DNA from: Planctomycetota bacterium
GTDB taxonomy: Bacteria; Planctomycetota; JAMOSO01
DNA: 64,000 nt
Reading direction: 5' to 3'
NCBI GenBank assembly: GCA_027063065.1
Contig: JAMOSO010000048.1
Location: 38,786 to 102,785 of the forward strand
Part shown: piece by piece, positions 1 to 8,325 of the stretch
Layout: every line of letters starts with the position of its first letter
Numbering within the stretch: position 1 is the stretch's first letter
The notes under the pieces: model-generated
Told to the model about the DNA's origin: nothing
The model's database searches: none
What the model saw: only the letters and a program-made list of their open reading frames with translations
Translations under genes and position numbers: made by a program

Positions 1-1
1 A

Positions 2-547
2 GGCGCACAAGAACCTATTGTTTTATGTTCTGGCTTTGCAGGTGATAGATATGTGGAATTAATTTCTAGGCCTAATATTCGTCATTTTATTCAGAAACCT
101 TACTCCGCTTATGAGTTGATAACTCTTATTTTTAATATTTTGGCAGAAACAGAAGGCTTGTTGCGCTGTAGGCCTAATTATGTTTTATTAGCAGAAGATG
201 ATGATGACAATAGGGTAATGTTAAAAAAACAATTAGAAATCTTAGGTTATAGAGTGGACGTTTGCTGTAATGGTGAAGAGGCTTGGCAGAAATTTGTCCA
301 AACAGATAATACGTATGATATTGTTGTTACTGATATTTGTATGCCTATTATGGATGGCTTAGAGTTGGTTAAGCGTATCAGGGATAGTGGAAGTAATGTT
401 GGGATTTTAATGATTTCTGCTAGAAATGATCGTGAATTAATTAAAGATGCTTTGCGATTAAAGGTTGATGAGTTTGTGGACAAGCCAATTGCCAAAAAAG
501 ATTTAAGGTTTGCTTTAGAGCGGGTTGTTGCTAAGTGGAAATCTTAA
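2..547 (+). CDS. Hybrid sensor kinase or tandem-receiver protein, C-terminal part (5' truncated by window)
   Basis: The reading frame is open to the window edge, so the gene begins upstream; a GTG at 53 is only an internal valine. What is visible is the last third of one receiver domain (ending IQKPYSAYEL, with the conserved Lys-Pro) and a complete second receiver. Counting from that GTG, the second receiver has the acidic cluster AEDDDD at about 48-52, the phospho-acceptor Asp94 in VVTDICMP and the Lys in VDKPI. Two receivers at a C-terminus are typical of hybrid histidine kinases, so the missing part probably holds the sensor and kinase. The end overlaps the next gene, a sigma54 activator, by 13 bases, so the two are probably translated together and form a signalling pair. 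That pairing is inference. Confidence 0.85.
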   Translation, partial: GAQEPIVLCSGFAGDRYVELISRPNIRHFIQKPYSAYELITLIFNILAETEGLLRCRPNYVLLAEDDDDNRVMLKKQLEILGYRVDVCCNGEEAWQKFVQTDNTYDIVVTDICMPIMDGLELVKRIRDSGSNVGILMISARNDRELIKDALRLKVDEFVDKPIAKKDLRFALERVVAKWKS

Positions 548-1989
548 TAGTTGATGATGATGCTGTAATTTTAGAAGTCATGTCAATGGCTTTAGGTGAA
601 GAAGGGCATACTGTTTGCACTTGTTTATCTGGTGAAGAGGCATTAACTATTTTGAGTTCTGCCAGTTTCCCCATGGTTATTACTGATATTAATATGCCTG
701 GTATGACAGGTTTAGAGTTAATAAAGCAGATATGTTCTAATTTTAAAGTGCGTAATTGTGATATTGTTGTGTGTACTGCATCTGGGGATATTGATACGGC
801 TATTGCTGCTATGCGAGTTGGCGCATTTGATTATATTCAAAAACCAATTAATATTTCAGAATTGGTCTTGGCTGTTGAGCGTGTGCGTAAGCATCAAGAT
901 TTGGTTACAGAAAATCAGGAGCTAACCCATAATTTTGAGCAAGTTGTTCAAGCATCGGTAGCTCCATTACAGACAGAGATTGCCAGTTTAAAGTCCAGAG
1001 TTTCTAGTATTAATGGCCTCAGTACTTTTTGTGCAGAATCTAAAGCTATGCAACAGATATATCGCGATTGTATGATGTATCATCATAATCCAGAGTCTCC
1101 AGTGATTATCGAAGGAGAAACAGGTACGGGTAAGGAAGTCATCGCTAAATTAATACATTATGGCGACTCGGTTGAATCGGCTCCGCTGATAGATATAAAT
1201 TGTGCAGCTATATCTAAGGAATTATTTGAAGCAGAATTATTTGGTTATGAAGCAGGTGCGTTTACTGGTGCAAAGGCTAAAGGTGAGCGAGGTAAAATTA
1301 ATTTAGCTGCAAACGGTTCTTTGTTTTTAGATGAAATTGGTGATATGCCAATAGAGTTGCAGCCTAAGCTGTTGCGTGTGTTACAGGAAAGGATTTATTT
1401 TCCTGTCGGTGGTTTAAAGCATCAGCAGGTCAATTGTAGGTTAATTTGCGCTACAAATTTAAATTTAGAAGCAGAGATAATCAAAAAGACTTTTCGTGAA
1501 GATTTATATTATAGATTAAATGTTGGTAGGGTTTATATTCCTCCATTGCGAGAAAGACGAGAAGATATTTTACCGCTTGGTGAAATTTTTTTAAGGCGTG
1601 AGTCTATAAAAAAGAAAAAATCTTTTGAGCGCATAAGTGTTGATGCTGCTCGTTTATTTATTAAATATGATTGGCCGGGCAATGTTAGGCAATTAGAAAA
1701 TGCTATAGAAAGGGCTGTTTTGGCTTTTGACGGTAAAGAATTGCTTCCCGAGCATTTGTGGTTTATTGATTGGGGGCAAGGTAAAGTAAAGAGTTGTGAT
1801 GAAAATAATTTGCCATATATTCATATGCCTGAAGATCATCTTAACTTGGAGGGTTTGATTGATAAGCTTGTGGTTCAAAGTTTAGAAAAATATTCGGGTA
1901 ATAAAACAAAGGCGGCTAATTATTTGGGTATTAGCCGTTTTGCATTGCACAGAAGGCTTAAGAGCTTAACAGGTATAATTAAACATTAA
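535..1989 (+). CDS. NtrC-family sigma54-dependent response regulator
   Basis: This 484-residue protein has the full NtrC layout. An N-terminal receiver carries acidic residues D7-D9, phospho-acceptor Asp51 and Lys103. The AAA+ domain has Walker A GETGTGK (194-200), the sigma54-contact loop GAFTGA (241-246) and Walker B SLFLDE (262-267). A Fis-type helix-turn-helix lies near 455-476 (NKTKAANYLGISRFALHRRL). It would hydrolyse ATP to open sigma54-RNA polymerase complexes when phosphorylated. The start is GTG and lies inside the preceding kinase/receiver gene, so that gene is the likely partner. Directly downstream are three palindromes and a sigma54-type promoter ahead of the glycogen operon, making that operon the obvious candidate target. 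No rpoN gene is in the window. Confidence 0.95.
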   Translation: MEILIVDDDAVILEVMSMALGEEGHTVCTCLSGEEALTILSSASFPMVITDINMPGMTGLELIKQICSNFKVRNCDIVVCTASGDIDTAIAAMRVGAFDYIQKPINISELVLAVERVRKHQDLVTENQELTHNFEQVVQASVAPLQTEIASLKSRVSSINGLSTFCAESKAMQQIYRDCMMYHHNPESPVIIEGETGTGKEVIAKLIHYGDSVESAPLIDINCAAISKELFEAELFGYEAGAFTGAKAKGERGKINLAANGSLFLDEIGDMPIELQPKLLRVLQERIYFPVGGLKHQQVNCRLICATNLNLEAEIIKKTFREDLYYRLNVGRVYIPPLRERREDILPLGEIFLRRESIKKKKSFERISVDAARLFIKYDWPGNVRQLENAIERAVLAFDGKELLPEHLWFIDWGQGKVKSCDENNLPYIHMPEDHLNLEGLIDKLVVQSLEKYSGNKTKAANYLGISRFALHRRLKSLTGIIKH

Positions 1990-1995
1990 AAACAA

Positions 1996-2116
1996 GAGCG
2001 TAATCGCACAGATTAATATATTATAGTGCGAAATAGCACGTTCATATAAATCCCTTAGATATCTACACTTAACATTGGTTGTGTTATTTTTTATATTATC
2101 GCGTGCATATTCGCAC
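1996..2116. promoter_or_regulatory. Three copies of the palindrome GTGCG-N4-CGCAC (candidate activator-binding sites)
   Basis: Three 14-bp dyads sit at 1996-2009 (GAGCGTAATCGCAC), 2026-2039 (GTGCGAAATAGCAC) and 2103-2116 (GTGCATATTCGCAC). Each differs from GTGCG-N4-CGCAC at one position. Centres are 30 and 77 bp apart. They lie about 130-240 bp upstream of the transcription start expected from the sigma54-type promoter at 2215, the usual distance for enhancers of NtrC-family activators, and directly follow a gene for such an activator. Binding by that protein is inference. I did not notice other copies but could not search exhaustively. Confidence 0.55.
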
Positions 2117-2214
2117 GGCATCCAAAGATTGTAATTTAATAGATTTATATTATTTTTAGCTGTAAGTTGTTGTGTATTTGTATGTTAGACGTATTAGCCG
2201 GTTTATTGTGGTCG

Positions 2215-2231
2215 TTGGCACATTAATAGCT
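2215..2231 (+). promoter_or_regulatory. Candidate sigma54 (-24/-12) promoter of the glycogen operon
   Basis: The -24 element TTGGCAC (2215-2221) is a perfect match to the sigma54 consensus. The invariant GC of the -12 element (2229-2230) follows with exactly the required 10 bases between GG and GC; the -12 element reads TAGCT rather than TTGCT. Transcription would start near 2241-2243. A sigma70 reading (TTGGCA, 16 bases, TATTAA at 2237-2242) is also possible and is the main alternative. Confidence 0.5.
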
Positions 2232-2250
2232 TTATGTATTAAAGTAAATA

Positions 2251-2330
2251 GGGGTGGGAAAAAGTGAGGGAGTGGTTAGGGGTAAATGGTAGGGGCGGGA
2301 GAGGTTAGTGTGGGGTAGTCTTCCTTGGGG
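2251..2330 (+). other. G-run cluster (candidate G-quadruplex region)
   Basis: Runs of three or more G occur at 2251, 2256, 2268, 2279, 2292, 2297, 2312 and 2327 on the + strand. Positions 2251-2340 hold 46 G but only 5 C by hand count, in a genome that is otherwise strongly AT-rich. Such G/C asymmetry cannot be a normal base-paired RNA and is what a G-quadruplex or R-loop-prone segment looks like. Confidence 0.6.
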
Positions 2331-2372
2331 AAGAAGGCGTACGGCCGAGGCACGGAGGGCTGAGGTCACAAG

Positions 2373-2412
2373 AAGAGATGCGTATCTGAGGGGGCGCAGC
2401 TCTTTTTTTTTT
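2373..2412 (+). terminator. Intrinsic terminator in the glgB leader
   Basis: AAGAG-A-TGCG (2373-2382) pairs with CGCA-G-CTCTT (2395-2404) around a 12-base loop containing GGGGG, with one internal mismatch. The stem runs straight into a tract of T residues ending at 2412. It lies upstream of glgB, so it either ends a small RNA or attenuates the operon. Confidence 0.6.
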
Positions 2413-2494
2413 GTAAAAATCTTTTTTTCATTAAATTTCCTTTATATATCGAACAAATGAAGTATGCTAATATGTATATTCATTTACATTGGTC

Positions 2495-4483
2495 ATGTGG
2501 GGGAACGTGAAAGAAATTAAAATAATTACCAATGATTCTTGGCTCGAATCACACAGAGGCGCTATTGAAGGGCGTTTAAACCATTATCAATATTTGAGTA
2601 AGCAATTGCCGGGTTCAAATCAAACTTTGGCAGATTATGCGCAAGGATATTTATATTATGGTTTACATAAACAACAAGATTGTTGGGTACTGCGTGAATG
2701 GGCTCCTAATGCGACCGAAATTTTTTTGATAGGCGATTGTAATAGTTGGTCTAAATCTGATGATTATGCTTTTAAGCGCATTAATCAAGCAGGGGATTGG
2801 GAATTGCATCTACCGTTAGATAAATTAACTCATTATGCAGAATATCGTTTACATATTTTTTGGGCGGAAGGCAATGGCGAACGTTTACCAGCCTATGTTA
2901 ATAGGGTAGTGCAAAACCCGGAAACACATGGGTTTAATGCTCAAGTTTGGAGTCCTCCAAAACAATTTGTATGGCAAAATAATGCTCCTCTACGCCCGCG
3001 GGAACTGACCGTATACGAAGCGCATATTGGTATGGCATTAGAAGAAGGTAGGGTTGGTAGTTACATAGAATTTGCTAACTATATTTTACCTAAGATTGTT
3101 GAAGCAGGATATAACACTGTTCAACTTATGGCTATTATGGAACATCCATATTATGGTTCATTTGGCTATCAGGTGTCTAATTTCTTTGCCCCATCTTCAC
3201 GTTTTGGAACTCCAGATGAATTAAAATATTTGGTTGATACAGCGCATGGTTTAGGTCTGAATGTCATTATGGATTTGGTACATTCTCATTGTGTAAAAAA
3301 TGCAGTTGAAGGTATTGCTTTGCAAGATGGTACAGATTATCAATATTTTCATGGTGGCGATAAGGGCTTGCACCCCGCTTGGGATAGTCGTTGTTTTAAT
3401 TATGCTAAATATGAGGTGATTCATTTTTTATTATCTAATTGTCGCTATTGGTTAGAAGAATTTAAATTTGATGGTTACCGTTTTGATGGTGTTACCAGTA
3501 TGTTGTATCACGATCATGGTTTGGGTAAATCCTTTACATCTTATGCTGATTATTATGGGGATAATTGTGATAATGACGCTATCGCTTATTTGTCCTTGGC
3601 CAATAATGTAATTCATAGTGTTAAACCTAACGCCATTACTATTGCCGAAGATATGAGTGGTATGCCCGGTATTGGTTTACCGTGCGATGATGGTGGTTTA
3701 GGTTTTGATTATCGTCTATGTATGGGTTTACCAGATATGTGGATTAAACTTTTAAAAGAAGTGCGTGATGAAGATTGGGATATGGGGCAGATTTGGCATG
3801 AGTTAATCAATAGACGTATGGGTGAAAATTCTATTGCGTATGCAGAGAGTCACGATCAAGCTTTGGTGGGAGATAAGACGCTTATTTTTAGGCTGATTGA
3901 TGCAGAAATGTACACGTCTATGAATAAAGATTCTAGGTCTGTAGTAGTCGATAGAGGGATAGCTATTCATAAATTATTGCGTTTAATTACTTTTACTGCA
4001 GGTGGTGAAGGCTATTTAAACTTTATGGGTAATGAATTTGGTCATCCAGAATGGATTGATTTTCCACGTGAAGGTAATAATTGGAGTTATCATTACGCTA
4101 GACGTCAATGGTCCTTGGCAGATGCAGATTATTTGCGTTATAAAGGCTTGGCAGAATTTGACAAACAGATGCTTGGTGCTTGTACGTCTGTGTTAAGCTG
4201 TACGGATACTACTTTGATTTTAGAGCATATTGCTAATCAGATTATAAGTTTTAAACGTGGTGAATTTGTGTTTGTGTTTAATTTTAATGGTACACAATCT
4301 TTTGAAAATTTTGCTTTGCCAATTGGTGGCGAGTTTGAGTTGATTTTTTGTACTGATGAATTGCGTTTTGGCGGACATGGTAGAGTTGAATTGCCACAGT
4401 ATTTTGGCACAATAAGTGGTACAGAAATATTATTATATTTGCCCACACGTTCGGCATTGGTTTTAAAAGAAAAAAATAAATAA
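2495..4483 (+). CDS. glgB: 1,4-alpha-glucan branching enzyme, eukaryote-like (GH13_8 type)
   Basis: The enzyme introduces alpha-1,6 branches into glycogen. An N-terminal CBM48-like part (WAPNATEIFLIGDCNSW) precedes the GH13 barrel, and a C-terminal beta domain ends the protein. Catalytic motifs are visible: MDLVHSH, the nucleophile Asp in DGYRFDGV, the acid Glu in TIAEDMSG, and ESHDQ. Segments such as QLMAIMEHPYYGSFGYQ and NFMGNEFGHPEWIDFPR closely resemble human GBE1 as I remember it, rather than E. coli GlgB. It heads an operon of glycogen genes. The start is uncertain: a TTG at 2489, the ATG at 2495 and a GTG at 2507 are all possible and none has a strong ribosome site. Confidence 0.95.
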   Translation: MWGNVKEIKIITNDSWLESHRGAIEGRLNHYQYLSKQLPGSNQTLADYAQGYLYYGLHKQQDCWVLREWAPNATEIFLIGDCNSWSKSDDYAFKRINQAGDWELHLPLDKLTHYAEYRLHIFWAEGNGERLPAYVNRVVQNPETHGFNAQVWSPPKQFVWQNNAPLRPRELTVYEAHIGMALEEGRVGSYIEFANYILPKIVEAGYNTVQLMAIMEHPYYGSFGYQVSNFFAPSSRFGTPDELKYLVDTAHGLGLNVIMDLVHSHCVKNAVEGIALQDGTDYQYFHGGDKGLHPAWDSRCFNYAKYEVIHFLLSNCRYWLEEFKFDGYRFDGVTSMLYHDHGLGKSFTSYADYYGDNCDNDAIAYLSLANNVIHSVKPNAITIAEDMSGMPGIGLPCDDGGLGFDYRLCMGLPDMWIKLLKEVRDEDWDMGQIWHELINRRMGENSIAYAESHDQALVGDKTLIFRLIDAEMYTSMNKDSRSVVVDRGIAIHKLLRLITFTAGGEGYLNFMGNEFGHPEWIDFPREGNNWSYHYARRQWSLADADYLRYKGLAEFDKQMLGACTSVLSCTDTTLILEHIANQIISFKRGEFVFVFNFNGTQSFENFALPIGGEFELIFCTDELRFGGHGRVELPQYFGTISGTEILLYLPTRSALVLKEKNK

Positions 4484-4514
4484 TATAAGAATTTTAAATA
4501 TAAAGGAGTACAAT

Positions 4515-5060
4515 ATGGCAAAAGTAGTTAAAAAAGCCGTAACAAAAACCGCAAAGAAAGCGGCTAAGAAAGTAGCAAAAAAAGAAGTTAAGAAAGTGGC
4601 AAAAAAAGTAGCAAAAACCCCTGTAAAAAAAGTGACTAAAAAAGCTACTGCAACAAAAAAAGTAACGACAGCTAAAAAGGTTGTTGCAAAAAAATCAGTT
4701 GCAAAAAAACCAGCCTTGCCAAAGGCTTTATTAACTACATGGTTAAAGGGTCGCGATGGTTGGAATGATTTAGATTGGTGGCAGTTACTTGAATATTTAC
4801 GCGCTGAAGGCCATTCTTTTTACGCAGATGTTCAAGAAGGGCGTGAGGCTGTATCTGCCTTTTTAAAAGAAAAATCAACTTCAAGTGTTAAATTGCCTAA
4901 AAGATTGTTAAATGCTTGGTTAAAAGGTCGCACAAGTTGGAATCATGATGATTGGTTGGGCTTGTTAAAAGAGCTTGAAGAAGCAGGGCATAAAAAATTA
5001 GTTCATTCTTCTAAAAGTTTATTAGCCATTGGTCATTATTTAGAATCAAACGTAGGTTAA
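4515..5060 (+). CDS. Histone-H1-like basic tail fused to two copies of a tryptophan-rich module
   Basis: The first ~66 of 181 residues are almost only Lys, Ala, Val and Thr (KKVAK-type repeats), like histone H1 or chlamydial HctB tails that bind nucleic acid without sequence preference. The rest is a tandem duplication, about 68-120 and 127-179, with the shared pattern LPK.LL..WLKGR..WN..DW..LL..L...GH. I do not recognise this module. The start has a clear AAGGAG ribosome site, and the gene lies between the branching and debranching enzymes with short gaps, so it is co-transcribed with them. A DNA-, RNA- or granule-binding role is possible; the function is unknown. Confidence 0.8.
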   Translation: MAKVVKKAVTKTAKKAAKKVAKKEVKKVAKKVAKTPVKKVTKKATATKKVTTAKKVVAKKSVAKKPALPKALLTTWLKGRDGWNDLDWWQLLEYLRAEGHSFYADVQEGREAVSAFLKEKSTSSVKLPKRLLNAWLKGRTSWNHDDWLGLLKELEEAGHKKLVHSSKSLLAIGHYLESNVG

Positions 5061-5062
5061 TT

Positions 5063-7030
5063 ATGTGTGAAGGGTCAATCAAAGGAGATATTAATTTAAA
5101 TAGTCATTTAGAATTAGAATGGCTTGAAACCAACGGCTTAGGTGCCTATGCTAGCTCGACACCAACTACGTGTCATACGCGCAAATACCATGGTTTATTA
5201 GTAAGCTCCCTGCCAAATTTAGAAGGTCGTTATGTATTGTTGTCGGAAATGCCAACGGCAGTTATTTTTGACGATGAGATTGTTGAACTTTCTACTAATC
5301 GTTATAGCGATGTGTTTCATCCAGCAGGTTACTCTTTGATTGACTCTTTTGATTTTGAGCCGTGCCCAACAACAAAGTGGAAAGTTGGGCGAGCAGAAAT
5401 CACTCGTAGTATTTTAATGGTTCGCGGAGAAAATGCCGTTTATATGCGTTATTCTTTAAAGGGGCAAAAAAATGTACAGTTGTCTATGCGTCCCCTGTTA
5501 AGTTATCGCAATTCTCATGTATTAACTTTTGAAAATATGGATTTAAAATCACAGGCTTATGATATAGGTAAAAGTGTATCATTTAGTCCATACGAAGGTA
5601 TGCCGTCTTTGCATTTTCAATCTTCGTGTCCATTAGAATTTAAACCAGCACCTTTTTGGGAGCACGGCGTTAAATATTTATGGGAAGAAAGACGAGGTTT
5701 TGACAACTGTGAAGATCGCTTTTGTCCCGGTGTTTTTAACTATAACTTAAGCAGTAAAAATGATTTAATCATTAGAGTTGCAATTGATACTTTAGAAGAT
5801 GAAACACAAATAATTAATAATTATAATCAAGAATTATCTCGTAGAACTAAGCGCGCTCAAAAGTGTAAAACTTCATCCAAATCTTTAAGCTTGTTAAAAC
5901 GTAAGTCCGAAGACTTTTGTATTATTAATGCCAATAACGAAGCGTCTGTAGTAGCTGGTTACCCATGGTTTGGAGAATGGGGTCGCGATACAATGATAGC
6001 TTTGCCAGGCTTAACTTTTTTTGCCGATAATGCTCAGCATGGTATTGATGTTTTAAAAGCGTACGCTTCTCATGTAGTCGATGGTTTATTACCTAACACT
6101 TTGGGCGGGTTGCAGGGGTTTGAGTCTTATAATTCTGTTGATGCTTCTTTGTGGTATTTTTGGGCTGTACAGCAAATGGTTAAACACCATGGTATTAATG
6201 CTGTTGATATACAATTATTTAATATTTTAGAATCAATTATTACCGCATATTTTGAGGGTCGCGTACCTGTAGCGCATATTATTTCTGGTGGTTTATTAAG
6301 CGCTGGTACTGAAAGCTCTCAGTTGACTTGGATGGACGCTACTGCTTGGGGGCGTCCTGTTACGCCTCGTCACGGTTGCGCGGTTGAAATTAATGCATTG
6401 TGGTATAATGCTTTATGTTTTTATGATGAATTATGTGCCGTATTTAATAAAGAATGTTTAGATGATGCTCGCGAGGCTATTATTAGCTTTCCAGAAACTT
6501 TTATCAAACGTTTTTGGTTGCAAGATAAAGGATTTTTAGCTGATGTAGTGGGTAAATGGGGCATAGACCCATCTTTGCGACCCAATCAAATTTTTGCTGT
6601 GTCATTGCCTTATTCTGCATTAGATGATAAGTGTGCACGTGCGGTTGTGAATGCCGTTAATGATTCTTTGGTAACGCCATTTGGCATACGTACTTTAGCA
6701 CCAGATGCTCCACATTATTGTTCTCGTTATGCAGGTAATGGTGATGAACGTGATAGCACTTATCATCAAGGAACGGTTTGGCCATGGCCAATGGGGCATT
6801 TTATTGAAGCAGAATTAAAAGTAAGCCATAACATAAAAGAAACGGCGATTAATCGTTTAGAGGCTTTAAAGCCCTTACTTAACGAGCATCTTTATCAAGC
6901 TGGATGGGGTGGTATTTCTGAGATTTTTGACGGTTCTGAACCTCACACCCCACAAGGGTGTATTTCTCAAGCATGGTCTGTATCTGAGATTATCAGAGCT
7001 TGTACGTTGCTTGAGAGGGCAAGGAAATAA
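5063..7030 (+). CDS. Glycogen debranching enzyme, amylo-alpha-1,6-glucosidase (GH133, GDE family)
   Basis: The protein removes alpha-1,6-linked glucose stubs from glycogen. The N-terminal domain starts with the family signature WLETNGLGAYASST and HTRKYHGLLV. The C-terminal (alpha/alpha)6 glucosidase domain carries AGYPWFGEWGRDTMIALPG, LTWMDA and HQGTVWPWPMGHFIEA. At 655 residues it is the usual length for the bacterial/archaeal type, corresponding to the C-terminal half of eukaryotic AGL. It starts two bases after the histone-like gene stop and is followed two bases later by the glycogen synthase gene, so it sits mid-operon. A matching 4-alpha-glucanotransferase half is encoded separately at 12073. 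Confidence 0.93.
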   Translation: MCEGSIKGDINLNSHLELEWLETNGLGAYASSTPTTCHTRKYHGLLVSSLPNLEGRYVLLSEMPTAVIFDDEIVELSTNRYSDVFHPAGYSLIDSFDFEPCPTTKWKVGRAEITRSILMVRGENAVYMRYSLKGQKNVQLSMRPLLSYRNSHVLTFENMDLKSQAYDIGKSVSFSPYEGMPSLHFQSSCPLEFKPAPFWEHGVKYLWEERRGFDNCEDRFCPGVFNYNLSSKNDLIIRVAIDTLEDETQIINNYNQELSRRTKRAQKCKTSSKSLSLLKRKSEDFCIINANNEASVVAGYPWFGEWGRDTMIALPGLTFFADNAQHGIDVLKAYASHVVDGLLPNTLGGLQGFESYNSVDASLWYFWAVQQMVKHHGINAVDIQLFNILESIITAYFEGRVPVAHIISGGLLSAGTESSQLTWMDATAWGRPVTPRHGCAVEINALWYNALCFYDELCAVFNKECLDDAREAIISFPETFIKRFWLQDKGFLADVVGKWGIDPSLRPNQIFAVSLPYSALDDKCARAVVNAVNDSLVTPFGIRTLAPDAPHYCSRYAGNGDERDSTYHQGTVWPWPMGHFIEAELKVSHNIKETAINRLEALKPLLNEHLYQAGWGGISEIFDGSEPHTPQGCISQAWSVSEIIRACTLLERARK

Positions 7031-7032
7031 AA

Positions 7033-8322
7033 ATGCGTATCCTAATGTTAGGCTGGGAATTTCCGCCTTACATTAGTGGTGGCTTAGGTACAGCTTGTCA
7101 GGGCATAGCTAAAGGATTAATCGAAGAACATATTGCGATTACTTTAGTTTTGCCTCAAGTGCCAGATGCCGGTTTAGGTGGTATTGAATTTTTATCAGCA
7201 GAAGATGTTGCTCCTCTTAGTGTTGCAGAATCTAAGATTAAAGAAAAATTATATTCGGGTTTTGAAGATTTAATTACGGTTGAATCTTGTATAAATCCTT
7301 ATTTTGATGAAGAAGAATATCAATTTCAAAAAGCAAGGGTTATGCAGTTGTCGCAACAACAGCAACGACAGGAATACGATAGGGGAAAGATTTACCTTGA
7401 AGGGCAATATGGTGATAACTTATTAGCAGAGGTAAGTCGTTTTGCCCGTGTAGGTACTAGGTTAGGTTTAAGGGGTAAATATGATATTATTTATGCCCAT
7501 GATTGGATGACAATGTTAGCGGGTGTCGAGGCGGCTAATCAAAGCGCTACCCCATTAGTTTTGCATATTCATTCTACTGAGTATGACAGAAATAGCACCA
7601 ATCCAAATCAACAAATTATAGATATTGAAAAATTTGCTATGCAAAAAGCCGATATGCTAGTTACTGTGTCTAATCGCAGTAAAGATGTTTTAATTAATCA
7701 TTATGCGATTAAGCCTAAAAAAATCTCAGTGGTATATAATGCTCTTACTCAAGTGAAAATAGATAATACATTATTAGATGATTCACATAAGTTTAAAGAA
7801 AAGTTGATATTATTTATGGGGCGCATTACCGAGCAAAAAGGGCCAGAGTTTTTTATTAAAGCGGCTAAAAAAGTTTTACAGCACAATAGTAATTTGCGTT
7901 TTATTATGGCCGGATGTGGCGATCAATTGCCTAAAATGATTGAATTAGTAGCCACTGAACGCATGGAGCGACATTTTCATTTTACTGGTTTTTTACGCGG
8001 TGAGGAAGTTCATAAAATCTTTAATTTATGTGATTTGTTTGTGATGCCTTCAGTTAGCGAGCCATTTGGTTTAGTGCCTTTAGAGGCTATGGGATATGGA
8101 TTACCGACTATTATTTCTAAGCAATCAGGTGTTGCCGAGATTTTATCCAACGCTATAAAGGTGGATTTTTGGGATACTGATGCAATATCACAATCTATAC
8201 TTAGTGCATTAGATAATGATGAGTTAGGTGAAAAATCCGCTGATGAAGTTAAAAATTTAAGTTGGGGTTCGCCAGCTAAACAATTAAAAAACATTTTTGA
8301 AACTCTTGTTAAGCGTTTTTAA
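7033..8322 (+). CDS. Glycogen synthase-like glycosyltransferase (GT4/GT5 fold)
   Basis: The 429-residue GT-B protein opens with RILMLGWEFPPYISGGLGTA, the start typical of starch/glycogen synthases and GT4 relatives. It has the HDWM motif of the N-terminal domain and the nucleotide-sugar region LILFMGRITEQKGPEFFIKA, with the acidic motif SEPFGLVPLEAMGYGLP near the C-terminus. It probably extends alpha-1,4-glucan. It is shorter than classical GlgA (about 480), so UDP-glucose, ADP-glucose or maltose-1-phosphate donors cannot be told apart. No ADP-glucose pyrophosphorylase gene is nearby. It sits between GH133 and GH57 genes with gaps of two or three bases. Confidence 0.85.
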   Translation: MRILMLGWEFPPYISGGLGTACQGIAKGLIEEHIAITLVLPQVPDAGLGGIEFLSAEDVAPLSVAESKIKEKLYSGFEDLITVESCINPYFDEEEYQFQKARVMQLSQQQQRQEYDRGKIYLEGQYGDNLLAEVSRFARVGTRLGLRGKYDIIYAHDWMTMLAGVEAANQSATPLVLHIHSTEYDRNSTNPNQQIIDIEKFAMQKADMLVTVSNRSKDVLINHYAIKPKKISVVYNALTQVKIDNTLLDDSHKFKEKLILFMGRITEQKGPEFFIKAAKKVLQHNSNLRFIMAGCGDQLPKMIELVATERMERHFHFTGFLRGEEVHKIFNLCDLFVMPSVSEPFGLVPLEAMGYGLPTIISKQSGVAEILSNAIKVDFWDTDAISQSILSALDNDELGEKSADEVKNLSWGSPAKQLKNIFETLVKRF

Positions 8323-8325
8323 AAG

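Larger units (their letters stand above)
2241..2412 (+). ncRNA. Putative leader RNA or small RNA upstream of glgB
   Basis: The stretch begins at the start point expected from the promoter at 2215 and ends at an intrinsic terminator, giving an RNA of about 170 nt. It contains a very G-rich 5' part, a perfect 6-bp hairpin (2319-2324 with 2329-2334, loop TTGG) and a possible 10-codon leader ORF starting with ATG at 2286 behind a GGGG that could act as a ribosome site. It does not match the conserved cores I know for SRP RNA, tmRNA, RNase P or 6S RNA. It may be a stand-alone small RNA or an attenuating leader, since glgB starts only 82 bases after it. Existence as a stable RNA is unproven. Confidence 0.35.

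Noticed and set aside
2241..2412. SRP RNA, 6S RNA, tmRNA or RNase P RNA
   Set aside because: None of the conserved core sequences is present, and the G-rich part has almost no C to pair with, so no standard fold can be drawn.
2455..2485. Inverted repeat AAATGAA...TTCATTT just before glgB
   Set aside because: The arms are short and AT-only in an AT-rich gap, with poor inner pairing; chance is likely.
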